64,000 bases of DNA from Adineta vaga (lineage: Eukaryota > Rotifera): positions 11,470,001-11,534,000 of the forward strand of contig CP075492.1 in the NCBI GenBank assembly GCA_021613535.1, read 5' to 3'. Each line of letters opens with the position of its first letter. The stretch's first letter is position 1. Positions 32,576 to 50,300 of this stretch are shown here, in pieces. The position numbers and the translations under genes are program-made. The notes below the pieces were generated by a model. The model was given only the letters and a program-made list of their open reading frames with translations, did no database searches and was not told the origin of the DNA.

Positions 32576-33764
32576 TCACATTGTCGCATCCGTATTTGAT
32601 AAATCTAAATTATCCCATAATTTAAAATCACCAAGTGCTTGAAGTTGATTGAAAAATGCTTCTTGTGTTTGAGGATCAGCTGAAGCTAATGCATCCATAA
32701 TAATGGATCGAATTGTTGTTGAGATAATGCATCATCCATTGAAAATAAATTTTCATTCAATAATGAATCATTTTCTTCTTGAGTTACCTCTAATTTTGGT
32801 GTATACGCATCCGATGATGATGCATCCGATGTATCGATATGAACAGATGAATTTGTATTCAATACACCTTTTTTCAGACGTTTACGTGGTTTATATTTAT
32901 AATCTGGATATTCTTGTACATGAAGCATTTTTAATCGTTCAGCTTCGTCAATAAATGGTCGTCGTTCACTTTCAGTAAGACGTTTCCATCGTGCACCTAA
33001 ATATTTCGATATTTCTGCATTGTGCATATCTGGCGCCAATTGTACAATTTTTCTTCGTTCAAGTTGAGAAAAAACCATAAATGCATTCATAGGTCGTTTA
33101 ATTCGATTCACACGTTTTTTTGATCGAGTTCGTGTTGCATCAGAATAGGGCGTTTGGGTCGATGGTTCGATTAGTGTTGAACCAAAATGTGATGGTGGTT
33201 GAATATTTGATGATGTTAATAGATCAACTAAGACTTTTGTTTTATTGAACACTTGTTCATTTTGATTTTCTTTATTAGCTGAAATTCAAGAAAGAAATTC
33301 AACTTAAGGTTTGCTTTCAAAGAAAAGTATTTACTATTTTGAGGAAGAGATTGTTGAGCAACATTCATAGGTGTTTCAAAAAGTTTTGTTATGCTGTTCT
33401 GTTGTGGAGTCGTATTATTTTGTACTAAAGCAAATTGATTTAAATTATTCACTAATGTTGAAAGAGTTATTGTATTATGTCCATTGATAATTGTAGGATT
33501 ATTCGTGGACAGAAGTAGACGATTAACAGTTATTGTTTGTTGTGATGATGGTTCAGTTTTTATTGGATGATTATTTAGAAATACAACAGTAGGCTTTGGA
33601 CTAGGTGAAGATTTCACAAGTGGTGTTGTTGTAATAGTACGTAGTTTTTGTAGAGATGCATCACCGATATGTAATGGATTGATTAAATTTTTACTAAGGG
33701 AAGAAGACATTTTTCCAGCCGGTATAATGATAGCACCGGATGAAGTTGTTGTTGATAAATGCAT
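32576..33764 (-). CDS. Sox-family HMG-box transcription factor, frame break near C-terminus
   Basis: Nuclear DNA-binding factor. Exons on the minus strand are 33764-33335 and 33278-32686, phase 1, giving 340 residues to the first stop. The HMG box (about 190-270) starts [20 protein letters not shown], continues [16 protein letters not shown] and ends [12 protein letters not shown]: a clear Sox box, nearest in memory to SoxC though I cannot fix the subgroup. The N-terminus is Ser/Thr/Asn-rich. The frame stops at 32688-32686. Directly beyond, another frame continues as convincing protein ([28 protein letters not shown]) to a stop at 32578-32576. No GT-AG intron links them, so a one-base indel is suspected. 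The span given includes this extension. Confidence 0.82.
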
Positions 33765-33966
33765 ATTGATAATATTATGAACAACTAGTGGTCAATATAA
33801 ATAAAAAATTTTATTGTCATTGAATATGGCCGGCAGCGGTCATTGTATATTATGATGACGGACGGATGGAAATGTATGTTTTTCTTTTTTTCGTTCAATT
33901 TTTTGACCGATGTCTATTCCCGGAAATGACGTTGACTGTGTGCCTGTGTGTGCGTGCGCGTGTTTC

Positions 33967-34004
<38 letters not shown>

Positions 34005-34751
34005 CTTTTTCCTAGTCATATGAATGACAAGCACAGCGGACAGACATTCTTGTTATTTCCGAAATAAGAAGAAGGAGAAAGGAAGGGAAAAGAAAGTTTA
34101 GAACGCAGGTGTCGGTCAAATAGGGAAGAGAAAAGAAACGTGTGAGAATAGTTATTCATTTATTGATGATTTGAACATCTGGCTTTGTGTTTGGTTGATC
34201 GTGATGAATATCATATTGATATAAACGAGAATAAACATGAAAGAGAGAAGAGAAGAATATCAAGATGTCCAGAAATTCATCAGAGCGAAGTTTATGACAC
34301 ATAGGAATATGTCATCAAGATATTGAAAAGATTGATCGATTAGTTGGATTTTAGAGTTACAGTGTCAATAGAGCAAAATAGATCGTTGATGATGAGAATG
34401 ATTGTTGCATAGTTTTCATTCATCGTGTGAAACAGCGAACACCTTTTTCGTTAGCACACGACGAAGAAAACTCTTGATTGCACGTATTATCTTGTCAATC
34501 TTAATTTCGTTCATCTATACCTTAAAAGAGTGGATAAATGACGATTTAATGAAACTTATGCAATGATTATGTTAGAACAAATGAGTTCGTTTCGAATCAT
34601 TAGATACATTCTTTAAAGATGATTTAATCGTTTAACCTTTCATGTATAGCATTCTTAAAAGAATTAATTGTGTGGAAAATATTTGAATTTGATATGTATT
34701 TTATCAAAATCTACTCGTTAACAAAAGAAGAAAAAACAACAAGTTTTTACT
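33765..34751. other. Upstream region of the Sox gene
   Basis: No supported gene. A (CT)n microsatellite lies at about 33971-34001, and a weakly GC-richer stretch near 33825-33960 could be promoter or 5' UTR of the Sox gene. AK3 ends at the right margin. Confidence 0.45.
33971..34001. repeat. (CT)n microsatellite
   Basis: Uninterrupted CT dinucleotide run of about 30 bp. A minus-strand frame across it reads Arg-Glu repeats and is an artefact. Confidence 0.9.
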
Positions 34752-35617
34752 TTAAGCAGCTACTTTTTGTGGATTAGGCTCTTTGAGAACACGATCGAGA
34801 TATTTTTTAACTTCAGGCCAAATCTTATCACTTTCGCGTCCATGAAATTCTTGAAGAACGTCGAATTTCCTAGAATACACAAAAGAGAAGAAAAAAAGAA
34901 ATTTTAATTTCGTTTTCCTTCTCTCACAGACAAACTTACTTATAGAATTCCATAATTGGATTTGTATTTTTATCATATGTATTTAATCGATGACGAATAA
35001 CAGCAGGTTTATCATCTTCACGTTGTGACAATGGTTCACCTGTTTCATCATCTTTGCCTGGAACTTTTGGTGCACTCCATCGAAGATTATAGACACGACC
35101 ACTTGATAAATGAACCCATCTATCTTTTAATCGATTGATAATTTCATCTGCAGGAACATTCAATGCAATTACATGATCAATTTTCATATGTCGATGTAAC
35201 ATTTCAGCTTGATTCAATGTTCGTGGATAACCTTTTCCATATAAGAAAATAAGTTAAAAATCATACTAAATCTAGTTTTCAAATCAAACCATACCATCGA
35301 GTAGAAATCCTTGTTCACGAACTTTTTCAAGTTCATCAACAACAAATTTTAAGACGAGTTCATCAGGTAAGAGTATACCTTTATCAATATGTTCTTTAAT
35401 TGTCTTGCTTTCCTCTAGAAAAAGAAAATGAAATCAATCATTTTTCTTCTCTTTACAAAGAATAATTACCAGATTTTTGTTGAATATGTTGACGAAATAG
35501 ATCACCAACGACAATATACGGCATGCCATATGTTTTCACTATTCGATTAGCAATAGTACTCTTACCAGAGCCAGGAGCACCTAATATTACTAATCGACGA
35601 ACAATTTGAGAAGCCAT
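34752..35617 (-). CDS. AK3: Adenylate kinase 3 (GTP:AMP phosphotransferase)
   Basis: Mitochondrial-matrix type nucleoside monophosphate kinase (AK3/AK4 group). Exons on the minus strand are 35617-35470, 35414-35295, 35231-34940 and 34869-34752; they join in frame to 225 residues (human AK3 is 227). The P-loop is GAPGSGKS (13-20). GDLFRQHI matches the NMP-binding part, FLLDGYPRT spans an exon junction, and the LID segment DRWVHLSSGRVYN, TGEPLSQREDDKP is the AK3-type zinc-free LID. RLNTYDKNTNPIMEFY and the C-terminal IWPEVKKYL also match. No separate presequence, as in AK3. All catalytic Arg positions that I can place are kept. Confidence 0.93.
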
Positions 35618-35858
35618 TCTCTCTGTCTATCTTTCTTGAAAGATATATCTGACGAGTGACGACAACTAACTAACCAAAAGTTTTTACTATAGGAATTATG
35701 ATTGATTCGTTATTTTTTAATATTCTTTCTAAAGCGACATTGTAGAGGTCGATCTGTAACAGTATTCATTGTTCTTTGCATTATTTATTTAATTGAATTA
35801 GAAATCGAACAGAAATAATTAAAATGAGATGCTATCGATTAGTCTCGAATTGTACAGT

Positions 35859-36431
35859 TTATTGATGCGTTAGAATCCATTCGGCAAGTCGTGCACATGG
35901 TAAAAAATCTGTTGAATATGTACAAAAATCCCAAAAGAGATCATCTTGTATCAAATTATCGAGTTCAATCAATTCATTTGTTGTACTTTGTTGTTCATTT
36001 GGTGATACTAATTCTATGGTGACACTTGTCAATAGATCATCAAATATACTGTCATCTCTCTCTTCGATTGACTGATTTTTATCATCGAATTCATTCGTTT
36101 TCGATGTGTGACAAGAATAATCAATATTTCGATTCTGTTCAAGATAACGAAGTACAGCTGGATTGATTACAACACGATGATTTCCATTAATTACACTTGA
36201 TGAACTTGTTGGAATGAGATTATCATCATTTTCAGTATTAAAATCGTTTTTTTTCGGTCGACCACTTCTACTCATCGATGTAGATATCCAGTTATATTCA
36301 TCATTAGAATTGTTTAAAGTTGATGTTAGAACGGATGTTTGTATGGAAAGTGTAAGTGGTATTGGATTAGTCGATGATGGCGTTGAAAGAATTCTATTCG
36401 AATGATTTTTACTACCTTTTGGTCGTGGCAT
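35859..36431 (-). CDS. AT-hook-like protein of unknown function
   Basis: Single-exon frame of 190 residues. It begins MPRPKGSKNH, an AT-hook-like PRPKGSKN motif, and has a second basic GRPKKN motif near residue 57; such motifs bind the minor groove of A+T-rich DNA. The middle is Ser/Thr/Asn-rich and acidic. The end is ordered-looking and aromatic: LIQDDLFWDFCTYSTDFLPCARLAEWILTHQ carries a Trp-rich amphipathic segment. No other domain recognised. Probably a nuclear protein; the fit to any named family is not established. Start at the only good ATG; the AK3 start is about 240 bp away in the same orientation. Confidence 0.6.
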   Translation of the reverse strand: MPRPKGSKNHSNRILSTPSSTNPIPLTLSIQTSVLTSTLNNSNDEYNWISTSMSRSGRPKKNDFNTENDDNLIPTSSSSVINGNHRVVINPAVLRYLEQNRNIDYSCHTSKTNEFDDKNQSIEERDDSIFDDLLTSVTIELVSPNEQQSTTNELIELDNLIQDDLFWDFCTYSTDFLPCARLAEWILTHQ

Positions 36432-39400
36432 TTGATTTGTTGAAGTTCGATATTAATTATTTAGATAAATTTTACTTTGAGAAAACGAATTTTTCAAACA
36501 CGGCGCCTTATAATGACAATCTATTTAAAGTAACTGACATCGTAAAATAACTAGATTCATATATGCAAATCATAAACTACGAAAATATTATTTATATCTT
36601 TGATAAAACGGAAATTCTTATGAATAAGAGAAACTATCGGTTGAACAAGCGATATATGACCTGATTTCTCACTAGGATCGAGATAATACCATTATAGACA
36701 AAGATTTATTTGATTTTTGATTAATACTATTCTGTATGATGTGTCGATATGTAAGAATCAACAAAGTCCTTATACTAATGAGATATTCTTCTTCTTCTTC
36801 ATGGAAAGAATAACTCACGAGTTAGCACACCTATAGTTTTTCTATGGCATGTTTCAAAGAACAAATGTCATCATTAAGCGTTTATAGAAAAGAAATCGAA
36901 CAGGTAACAGAACATTTTATAAAATGTTTGTTATTTTTTCTTGGAGAAGAATATCTATCGATTACGAAAGAACATTTTCATTTCCGATATTATTCTAAGA
37001 AGAATAAATTAGCAGTTTAGTCTAACAGAGTTTGACATTTTCTAAAGAGCTAGTTAGTTGATGATTGTACGGTACAATTTAGAGGCAGGTCATCGTTGAT
37101 ATTTATCCTAATTTATCTGAATAACAAGAAGAACTTAACGAGATCGCTTAATATGACCTTTTTCTCGTCATTTAGAAACCGTCAACCACTGTTAAAAACA
37201 CTAAAATTTAACCTCTATATTATCCTTACAGACAAGAAGTAATAATATTAACAACTCATATAGATTTCAAGTACGACGATTTATTTTCTTCTTGACAACA
37301 TATACTTCCGCTAGTATGCCTTCAAGAGACAAGAAGCACGCAAACATTTGACATTAACTACAATTACAACCGACGAGTTTAATCATTCTGGTGAGTTTTA
37401 AGAAGATCATATTCAATCAATCAAAAAGAATAAGTTCATTGAGTTAGGATAGCATGTTTCATTCCTAATTGTTATATAATCAATTGAATTTTTCTTTTCA
37501 TTTTCTGTAATAATATTCATTTTATTGAACCTTACACAATCCTGTAACAAAATGAACTATATAATTAAACGTAGTCTTTTTTAGCTATTCTATTCTCTAG
37601 AATTATAGATGTTTTCGTAACTGAGGATGTTTTTGTGTCGTTATTACTCAATTTATAATGAATATTAATGTCTGCAGTTCTCACGATGACATTTTCTGCC
37701 TTTAAACATAACTCCGATTGTCATGTTATCACATTTGCTTTTCTGATTCGCTGTCAATATATAAGTCGAGTTGTTGAGTCGTGCATACTCTACTGATTTC
37801 CGATCGTAATAAGTGTCATTATTATTTGAGCACATGCTAAGTAGTGATGCGTTTTTTTTCCAACATATTCTATGACCCGTTTAGAGACATCTTCTTGTAC
37901 TATCTTAGTTCTATGAAGATCGATGGGCTTGATTAGACTTAGAATATTGTTGCTGACAGTTAAGATAGAGAAACTTTTCTCAGTTGGTTTTGTACGTTAA
38001 CAAGTATTATTTGATATTATCATTGATAGTTTCTTCCTTTTCGTCGAAGAATAAAAACTTTCTTCAATTAAATTAAATCGATACAAAAACGTTTACTATC
38101 CTGTCTTAATGAGATCTGAAAATAGTCACATAAAAATACATTAGTCATGAACAACAATTTATTTCAATATAATAAAAGGATTATATGTATGTCTTAACCA
38201 CGCACATCGCATAGACGATAAAAAAGAGAATGTGATGATTATTTTATAATATATCTATATATTTATATCTTTCTTTTAGTTGCACGTAGAAGTGCTTCTG
38301 TTCTAACGTTGATGTCTATTATTCTTTTTTAACTTCGTTTTAGGCTAATAAGCAATGAGGCGAATCCAAGTATATACTGTCACGTTTAAAATAGATATAT
38401 TTGTAGCTATCACACGTCTTAACAAGGAACTTTTCTTCGACACTGATTTATTCTTCAGGTAAAAAAAAATGTTAGTCATATTCATTTAAGATTCTTTAAA
38501 GAAAACTTTTCTTCAGTTATTTGATACATATAATAATGTATTGACGACGTGAATTGAAACCATAATAGGTTATTGAAATATAGGGTTACATCAGTATGTG
38601 GGCATACGTGAAAGAAAAAAAAAGACAAGAGGTTCTAGCTTTTTCTTTATTATCTCTTCTTTTTTTCCTCTTGCGTTCTTGTTGATTACTACAGAGAGAA
38701 GAAAACGTAATTTTATCGACGAAAACAGGTAATTGAAATAGTTTGCAGATCAATTTTCAATGTAGATTCATGGATTGATCTTAATATTCTTTTTTGTTTT
38801 TTTGAGTTGAAAGAGTTAATTGGAAAAGAAAGAAACTAGAATATTTAAAAGATTTTCCCATTAAGTAGAATCATTACAAAAATATAAGATTTCTTTTCTT
38901 TTTTTTTTGAAACAATATTCGATGTTTACTCGTGTCGTTTTGTTGTTTACATAAAAAGATAAAGGAATGAAATCATATTTCATAGGTAAGTGTGATCAAT
39001 ATTTACAAATTAGTAGGAAATATATAGAAACAAAATAGCAAAAAAAATGGATGATTGAATAAAGATAAAATCTGTGAAATGAAGATCACGGAAGAAACTC
39101 TATTCAAATCTTAGATATTAGTATAAAGTCGAACGATTTTGTATTCAGTTTCCTCTCTGTTAGTTTATTCAAGCATGAAATTACCCTTCATTTGATCACA
39201 TGACGATAGAAAAGAAGAATATTCTACAGATGCTATTAGTAAAACATATGAGTTGTAAGCAATATTACAAATAGAGGTATTATTTAATCATTTTTTCTTT
39301 CTTCAATGTTCTCAAGGGAAAGATTTCCATATGTAAAGATATTCTTTCTTTTTTTGATTCCTGTATCGTTCTATATATAAATACTTCAGTAGTCTCTTTC

Positions 39401-39606
39401 AAGTAACAAATTAGTCCGATAAGAATAAAAAAAAGCAGGTTTAGTGGTTATTTTTTCTTCACATCGATGAATGTGTTGACATGCAATATATAAATATATA
39501 TTTATATGTATTTATAATACAAATCTCTTCCTCTTTTAGAATTTCCTGTCTATGACAATGATATGATAATCTTTTTAATTAATAGTAATACTGATACAAT
39601 GTGATC
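36432..39606. other. 3.2-kb noncoding region upstream of the GPCR
   Basis: No exon, RNA gene or repeat family that I can support. A+T-rich, with (TTC)n near 36787-36800 and many poly-T tracts. It lies between two divergent genes and is long for this compact neighbourhood, so it may hold regulatory elements or untranslated exons of the receptor gene. Confidence 0.45.
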
Positions 39607-41680
39607 ATGTCGGATGGAAATATATTCAACGTTCCTAAAGTTATTCGAACTTACAACGTCTCACTAGGGACCAATACGACAACGAATTACTATACTACAT
39701 CTGTCACCACAGCAGCAATATCTTCAAGTTCAATAAATTCTGATATTTCACCAATAGAATGTCTTGGTTTTGCTCTATTAATATTAACTACCGTGATTGG
39801 AAATACACTTGTCCTTTCAGCACTTTTTCTTGATAAACGTCTGCATAAACCATCATTCTTTCTCATTGCAAATATGGCTATTGCTGATTTATTACTTGGT
39901 AAGATTACTTTTAGTTTCATAAAACTAATAAATCAATCACTCTAAATACTCATCTAGGTTTATCAGTCCTTCCATTTTCTTCCGTACTTGAACTTCTCAA
40001 TGATCGATGGATATTTGGACAAAGTTTGTGTACAGCATGGCTTGCACTTGATGTTCTATGTTGTACAGCATCAATTATAGCGTTGATGGCTGTTTCGATT
40101 GAGCGATATATTGGTGTGACACGACCGTTAACTTATAGTTCGATAATGACAACTCATCGAACAGTTTATCTGATTATTATTGTATGGACTGTATCTATAT
40201 TAACATCTGTAGTGCCATTATTTGGTTTAACAGATCGTGGAAAAGGTTCTAAAGATTCGAAATCAATTCGTGAACGTTCCGAAACATGTAAAGTGAATAA
40301 AAATACATTTTATACGATATTTTCATCATCGATCTCATTCTATATTCCTGTTATTATTCTTCTTATACTTTATTCTCGTGTATATCGAGAAGCTAACAAA
40401 CAAAGCAAAAGATTAGAACAAGAAAAACGTCGTATCTATGAAATTGATTATCAAATTACCGCTGAAAACGCTCGATTACGACAGAGTCAAAACAATGGAT
40501 GTCCAATAAAAACTCGAACACCTTCAAATCAATCGAGTGAAAATAAATATGCTCCATCACTAAAACTTCTAAATCGTGAAGCTACTCTTGATGAAGATGG
40601 TAGCCTGAATCCTACTCTAACAGTTACTGATGGTGCTCAATTAAAAAAAGAATTTGCAAAATTTAAGGTATTGTCCATGTAATATAATTTTATCTTTCAA
40701 AAGAGATCGTCATTTTTGTTTGAAAATTCTAATGAACTAAAAACATAAGCTATCGATGACTGGTTTTTTTTTATTCTCAGAAAAATTTCGATGATGACAT
40801 ATCCAATTCTGGTTCTTCGTTCATCGGCCATAAGAAACGAAAACATCGATTACCTCGAAAACGATTATTTTCAATTCTGAAACGTAATTCTCTTCTTAAT
40901 ACTCCTCAAGCACCACAATACAATCGGGAAATGCAACCCAATAATGAATTATTATTAATAAAACATAAATTACATAATCTTAAACGTGAACAAAAAGCTT
41001 TCCGTACAGTTAGTTTAATTTTGGGTGCTCTACTTATTTGTTGGTTACCATTCTTTGTCATGTTACCTGTTATGTCGATACAAGAACAACATAATTCAAA
41101 TATTAACAGTGCAGAAAATACATGGTTTAAAATTGCATTTTGGCTTGGTTATTGTAATTCAGCGGTGAGTTAGAATGGTAATTGATTCATTCTGAGAATT
41201 CTCTATATATTATCTTTAAAATAGCTTAATCCATTTGTCTATGCATTCTCGAATAAAGCTATTCGTCGAGCATTTCGTCAAGTGATATTTCGTCGATGTT
41301 GTTGCTGTCTTTGTGGATCACCCTCAGATACATTTGATGAAGAGTATGGTCGTCCACGAAAACGGATTTATAGTGGTTCATTAACAACGGATATATCTAA
41401 TTCAAATTTCAGAGCACTACACTCAACTTCGTTAGATGTCGGTCGGATATCGTCAAAAATTAAAGAAGATCCGGATATTCCATCTCTTCGAGCGCCAGAG
41501 GAACCGGCTGTTACAGTTGCTGACTTTTTTGCAGAAAAGAATGGTGACGACGACGACGACGATGATGATGATGATGATGCTGATGCTGATGATCTTTTAT
41601 CTGATGACGACAAGCAATCAAATCAAGAATGCAATACAGCATTATTAAAAGCACAACAGACGTCAACATCCATTTCCTGA
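39607..41680 (+). CDS. Aminergic GPCR, alpha1-adrenergic/octopamine-receptor-like
   Basis: Rhodopsin-class biogenic-amine receptor, 613 residues. Exons 39607-39898, 39958-40667, 40781-41164 and 41225-41680 join in frame. The N-terminus has several Asn-linked glycosylation sites (NVS, NTT). TM1 has GNTLVLS and TM2 has NMAIADLLLG. TM3 contains Asp129 in ALDVLCCTASI, the amine counter-ion, and ends ERY (146-148), a DRY variant; IERYIGVTRPLTY resembles alpha1 and octopamine receptors. TM5 has Ser residues (FSSSISFYIPV) for catechol or phenol contacts. TM6 is CWLPFF and TM7 ends NPFVYAFSNKAIRRAF. The third cytoplasmic loop is very long (about 200 residues, basic). The tail has a Cys cluster (RRCCCCLCG) likely palmitoylated, and an Asp repeat from (GAC/GAT)n. 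The ligand is inferred only by family. Confidence 0.88.
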
Positions 41681-43125
41681 AATTCAGCCCATTCATTTCT
41701 CTTTCGTGACTTGATGTACCGGTGATCTGTTGTTTCTCTTTTAACATATTCTCGTTCTGTATAGTTAAATTGCTTTTTCTTTTCTTTGCTTCTGCTACGA
41801 CTGCTTTTGTCCATTCCAGTTAAATTCTATTTTCATTGTTGTTTTTTTGCATTTGTTTCTTCTATATTTAGTTTTTTATTTTGTTGTACAAAATAAACAG
41901 AATTTGTCGAAATAAATCCAATCAATTCATATAATAACAGATCAGTCGATCACTGACACATTGATTTCTCAACAACACACATATGTGTTTTATTGCTATC
42001 ATGGTTGATTTCGCATCAAATAAGAAAAACATGTTTAAATACAACATTAATTTAGTTAACACATAATAGTAGAATAACAACAATAATTATTTGTAATTAT
42101 TCCTAACATTATGACGTACATACATTTCTTTTTCAGATGTTTTCATTGTACCTAGAATATATACTTTAGTAGTCTTCAGTTTATGAATAGACTGTAGATT
42201 CTTATATCAAATATGTATATATAAAGAAGCAATCAATGGAAGTAAAGTGATCGTTCATTGTTATTGTCATCCAGTCCATTTGTTATTCAAAATATTCTTA
42301 TAGTCAATTTTAGATCAGAGTATTTTAATGCGAAAATAAATGGAGAAGAAGAGAAACTAGAACAAAAGTGAACTGCAAAGAAAGGAATTTTGTCCAAGAC
42401 GCAACTAAAAGTCAGGACATGAACGTCTGCTGTTGCAAAATGGCGATGAAAGAAAGAAAAAAAACCATTTCAAATAATCAAAAAGACTGACAATTACAAA
42501 AAAAAGAAGAAAGAAAAGAAAAGGAAAAGTACACACACTGCACAGATTGGACACCTGATAGCGTTGTGTTGATGAACGCCTATCTGATTTTCATATATGG
42601 ATCGAACATGAATGGCATATTGCAGTGTGCAAATGAAATTTTTACGAATAAGAAAGAAAAAAGATGCTTGGTGAAACAATTACATTCAAAATAAGAAAAA
42701 GAAGAAGAAGAAGAAAAAAAGGAAAAGGAGAAAGGAATACTCTTCTATTCAATGCACAAGATTTTTTTCTCATAAGTAATAACGCCAAATATGTTTCCAA
42801 TAGGTTAGCTAAAATATAAGTGCAAAATAGACTATTTGAAGAAAAAAAACGAAAGAAAACAAACCGAAATAAAAAGAACGAACAACACAGAGATAATACT
42901 CTCAACACAGACATTTTTTTTGCTAATGACTATAAAGCAATGAAAGCACGTGCATTTGAATACACTTATTTGGAAATATGCACGGACTGTTCAATACATA
43001 CAAATAGGAAACACACATACACAAACAGACCAAACAATGAATTTGAGAATTAGTCTAATATTAAAAAGAAACAAAGAGTTTGACACACACACACACACAC
43101 TCAGATGCGCGCATATACGCATGAA
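41681..43125. other. Convergent 3' flanks of the GPCR and Na+/K+-ATPase genes
   Basis: About 1.4 kb with no supported gene. Contains AATAAA-type signals near 41890, A/G-rich tracts around 42460-42870 and a (CA)n run near 43083-43100. Frames in the purine-rich tract are compositional artefacts. Confidence 0.45.
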
Positions 43126-47318
<4,193 letters not shown>

Positions 47319-50300
47319 AATTCATTGAGATAAAATAGAATATTTTGGAAAAAAAGGCTTTACTATCGATCGAGATCTAAAAATACTTGATGTGACAAAA
47401 TATCTAGAAGATGGAGAAGCAAAAAAAAAAGTAATTATATATTCTTTTCTTCCATAGCTGATTTTAGATGATGACGGTGGTATTGCTCTGTATGCGATCA
47501 GTCGTACGCAAACGACGAAAGAGAAAAAAAGAGAGAAGAAAAAAAAAGAACTGTCGAGAAATAATCTATAGTTTTTTGTTGCTACGAGCAAAACAAAATC
47601 GACAAGTGACGTCATCATATAAAGAACTAAAGCTGACATCGAACTCTCTAGTGAATTGTAATCAAGTAAAAATTTTTGTTTTTTTAACTGACAAATATTT
47701 ATTAAACAAATATATAGCTGTAAGCAGAGAATAGATCTTACTCGTTTTCTTCTTCAGTTTCTCTCATTTCTCAGCTGGATTGATCATTATCAGGAAAATG
47801 CGCGCGTACGCACACGCACAATCCATCGAACGATCTATTCTATTCTCTTCTATTTCTATAACTACAAGGATTATAGAGGAAATATGAAAAAAAACCCGGA
47901 GAAGGAAGAATTCAAATCGAGCAACCTATTCGTACGCTTCTAGACGAACGTTTTTCTTTATTGAACTAATTCTCCTTTGATTCTTATTAGCGGTTACATA
48001 GTAAATACGAAGTTCGATAGTAAAAAAAAACAATACTGATTAACGAGTAACGTAGCAAAACAATGTAAACGGAAAATATTTTTCCGATGATTGCTAATAC
48101 AGAAATAAAATAAGAACATATCGAAGAGAGAGTAACGATAGATTTGAATACATATTATATATATATATATATATACGACCACAAAAGAAAAAGAACTGGC
48201 AAGAGCTTGTTTTATTTCGACATCACTAAAAAAAAGTAATCTTGCTCGTAAAATACATCACGCTCGTGTTATTTTATGATCTTTGTGATCGTTATTTCTT
48301 TTTAATGGTCGATACTTCTGATATGGATAAAAGTTTTCGAACTTTATATGTATTTATATATATATATATTTGTTGTCTGTATGTAGTCAATTTCACTTTC
48401 TTTAGGATCGATAAATGCGTTGCTATGATAATAAATGTTGGCAAAAAAAACGAGAAAAATGAAGAGACTACGAGGCTAATGCACACGCATCAACATGCAT
48501 ATGTCATTTCTTCGACTCGTAAACGTGCAAGCACTCCGCATAGAGAACAGAGGAAATAGAGTTTTTATACTCAATCGAAAGTCATCATATTCGATAACGA
48601 AAGAGAGAGGGAGAAAAAAACGATACAGAATGCAAGAACAAGACTTCTTTCCTTTTTTTTCTATTAAATGACTTTTGATCCTCTTTTTTTCTGTTCCTTG
48701 ATAATAATATAATTTTAAGATGGATTGATAAAAGGAAACTTATCCACTCAGTGATTGACAGATCACAATCGATGTTCGTTGTGTCTTATAATAGAATTCA
48801 AGAAAGAATAATCACTATTTATATGCAGTAAAACGAAAAAGACTATTACCTTGACTTGAATAAGAACAATAAACTTTTCTATCTGTTATATCAACACAAA
48901 AGTACAAATATTCTTTTCTTTTTAAATGCAAACATTTAAATTCTTGATATGTCGAAAAAGAAAGAAACCGCAAACCAACTTACGTCAACTTATCATCTAA
49001 ACTTTTCTTATTCAAATTATCAAACATGAATATAAATTTCTGTTAAACATGATGACTGTCAATATATTTACCATGTAAATCGCAGTTCGGGGGATAATTA
49101 AAGAGATGTTGTATATTCTCTTTTTGATGACAGTTTAGTTTATTTTTCCTTGTCAGTCTGTCTATCTATCTTTCTGTCACTGTCTATTACCAATAGGAAT
49201 AGAAGAAAAAAACATAATAGAGAGAAGAAAAAAACGTAGAAGAAGAAGAAGAAGAAATATACGATCATGTCACACTAGATAGATTCATTACTGACGTTGT
49301 TCGTCTTACTAACCAACGATAATATTAAGATGATAATGAGGAACTAAACATATGTGAAAGACAGTCAAAATGATGCGCAAGTGCACTCGTCTCCCACACA
49401 TACACACGACGATTTACATCATTGCTAACATACGAGATGCAACTTCTCTCATTCCTTGTGTTCTGTGTTCTGCCACCGAGAATAGTGTGCATTCGACGAC
49501 GGCAGTTACGACGACCAATCTTTGCGCACACATACATTAGTTTTTTTGCTTGTGCCGCTCGACACTGCTCGCAATAGCAAAGCGAAAAAAGCCACCATCA
49601 CATACCAAAGTGTTTTTTTATCAATAGGAAAGCGAAGAACTGTGATGATGGTGTGATAGTGGCATTAAAATAGAGAAGAAGAAGAAAAAAACCGGAGAAA
49701 AAGAATAAGAAGCAAAAAAAAGAAACCAAAAGAAAAAAAAAGAAATCCAGCCTACAAATTTTATAATATCAAACGCACAAAAAAAGACAAGTGTTGATGG
49801 TAAAGAAAGGGAACGACAAAGAAGGAGAGAGAGAGAGAAAGTGAATAAGATAAAAAAAATAACTGATTGCAAAAGAAAAGACCTTGAAAGAATCAAGTAA
49901 TTCAGTAATCTGATATTTCAAAACGAAATATATGTTTGACGAGACATTAATATACAATGCAATAAAAAAAAGAAGAAAAAAAAGATAAGCACCGACTCAA
50001 ATAAGATCAAAGTATATTTCAATTAAAACGTAAATCGTCAGAAAAAATATAGTACATAAAAGCAAAAAAAAAATGACTTCTATACTTACATAAACTAAGA
50101 GCTCATCTGTTGTCGTTAATAATTTAGGGCAAACAATAAATCTATTAATTCATTAAATAGTACAGGCTGTCAGAGAATTTCCTCGATGAATTTAGCATAT
50201 CAATCAAAAATTACACTGTTGATAACTGTGTCGATGGTATCTATCAAAAATAGTTGCAGTTGTACAGATGATGAATTTCGCGTATGATAGTAATTCTCAT

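Noticed and set aside
41368-41747. Frames opposite or shifted from the GPCR tail
   Set aside because: They read the (GAC/GAT)n Asp tract in other phases.
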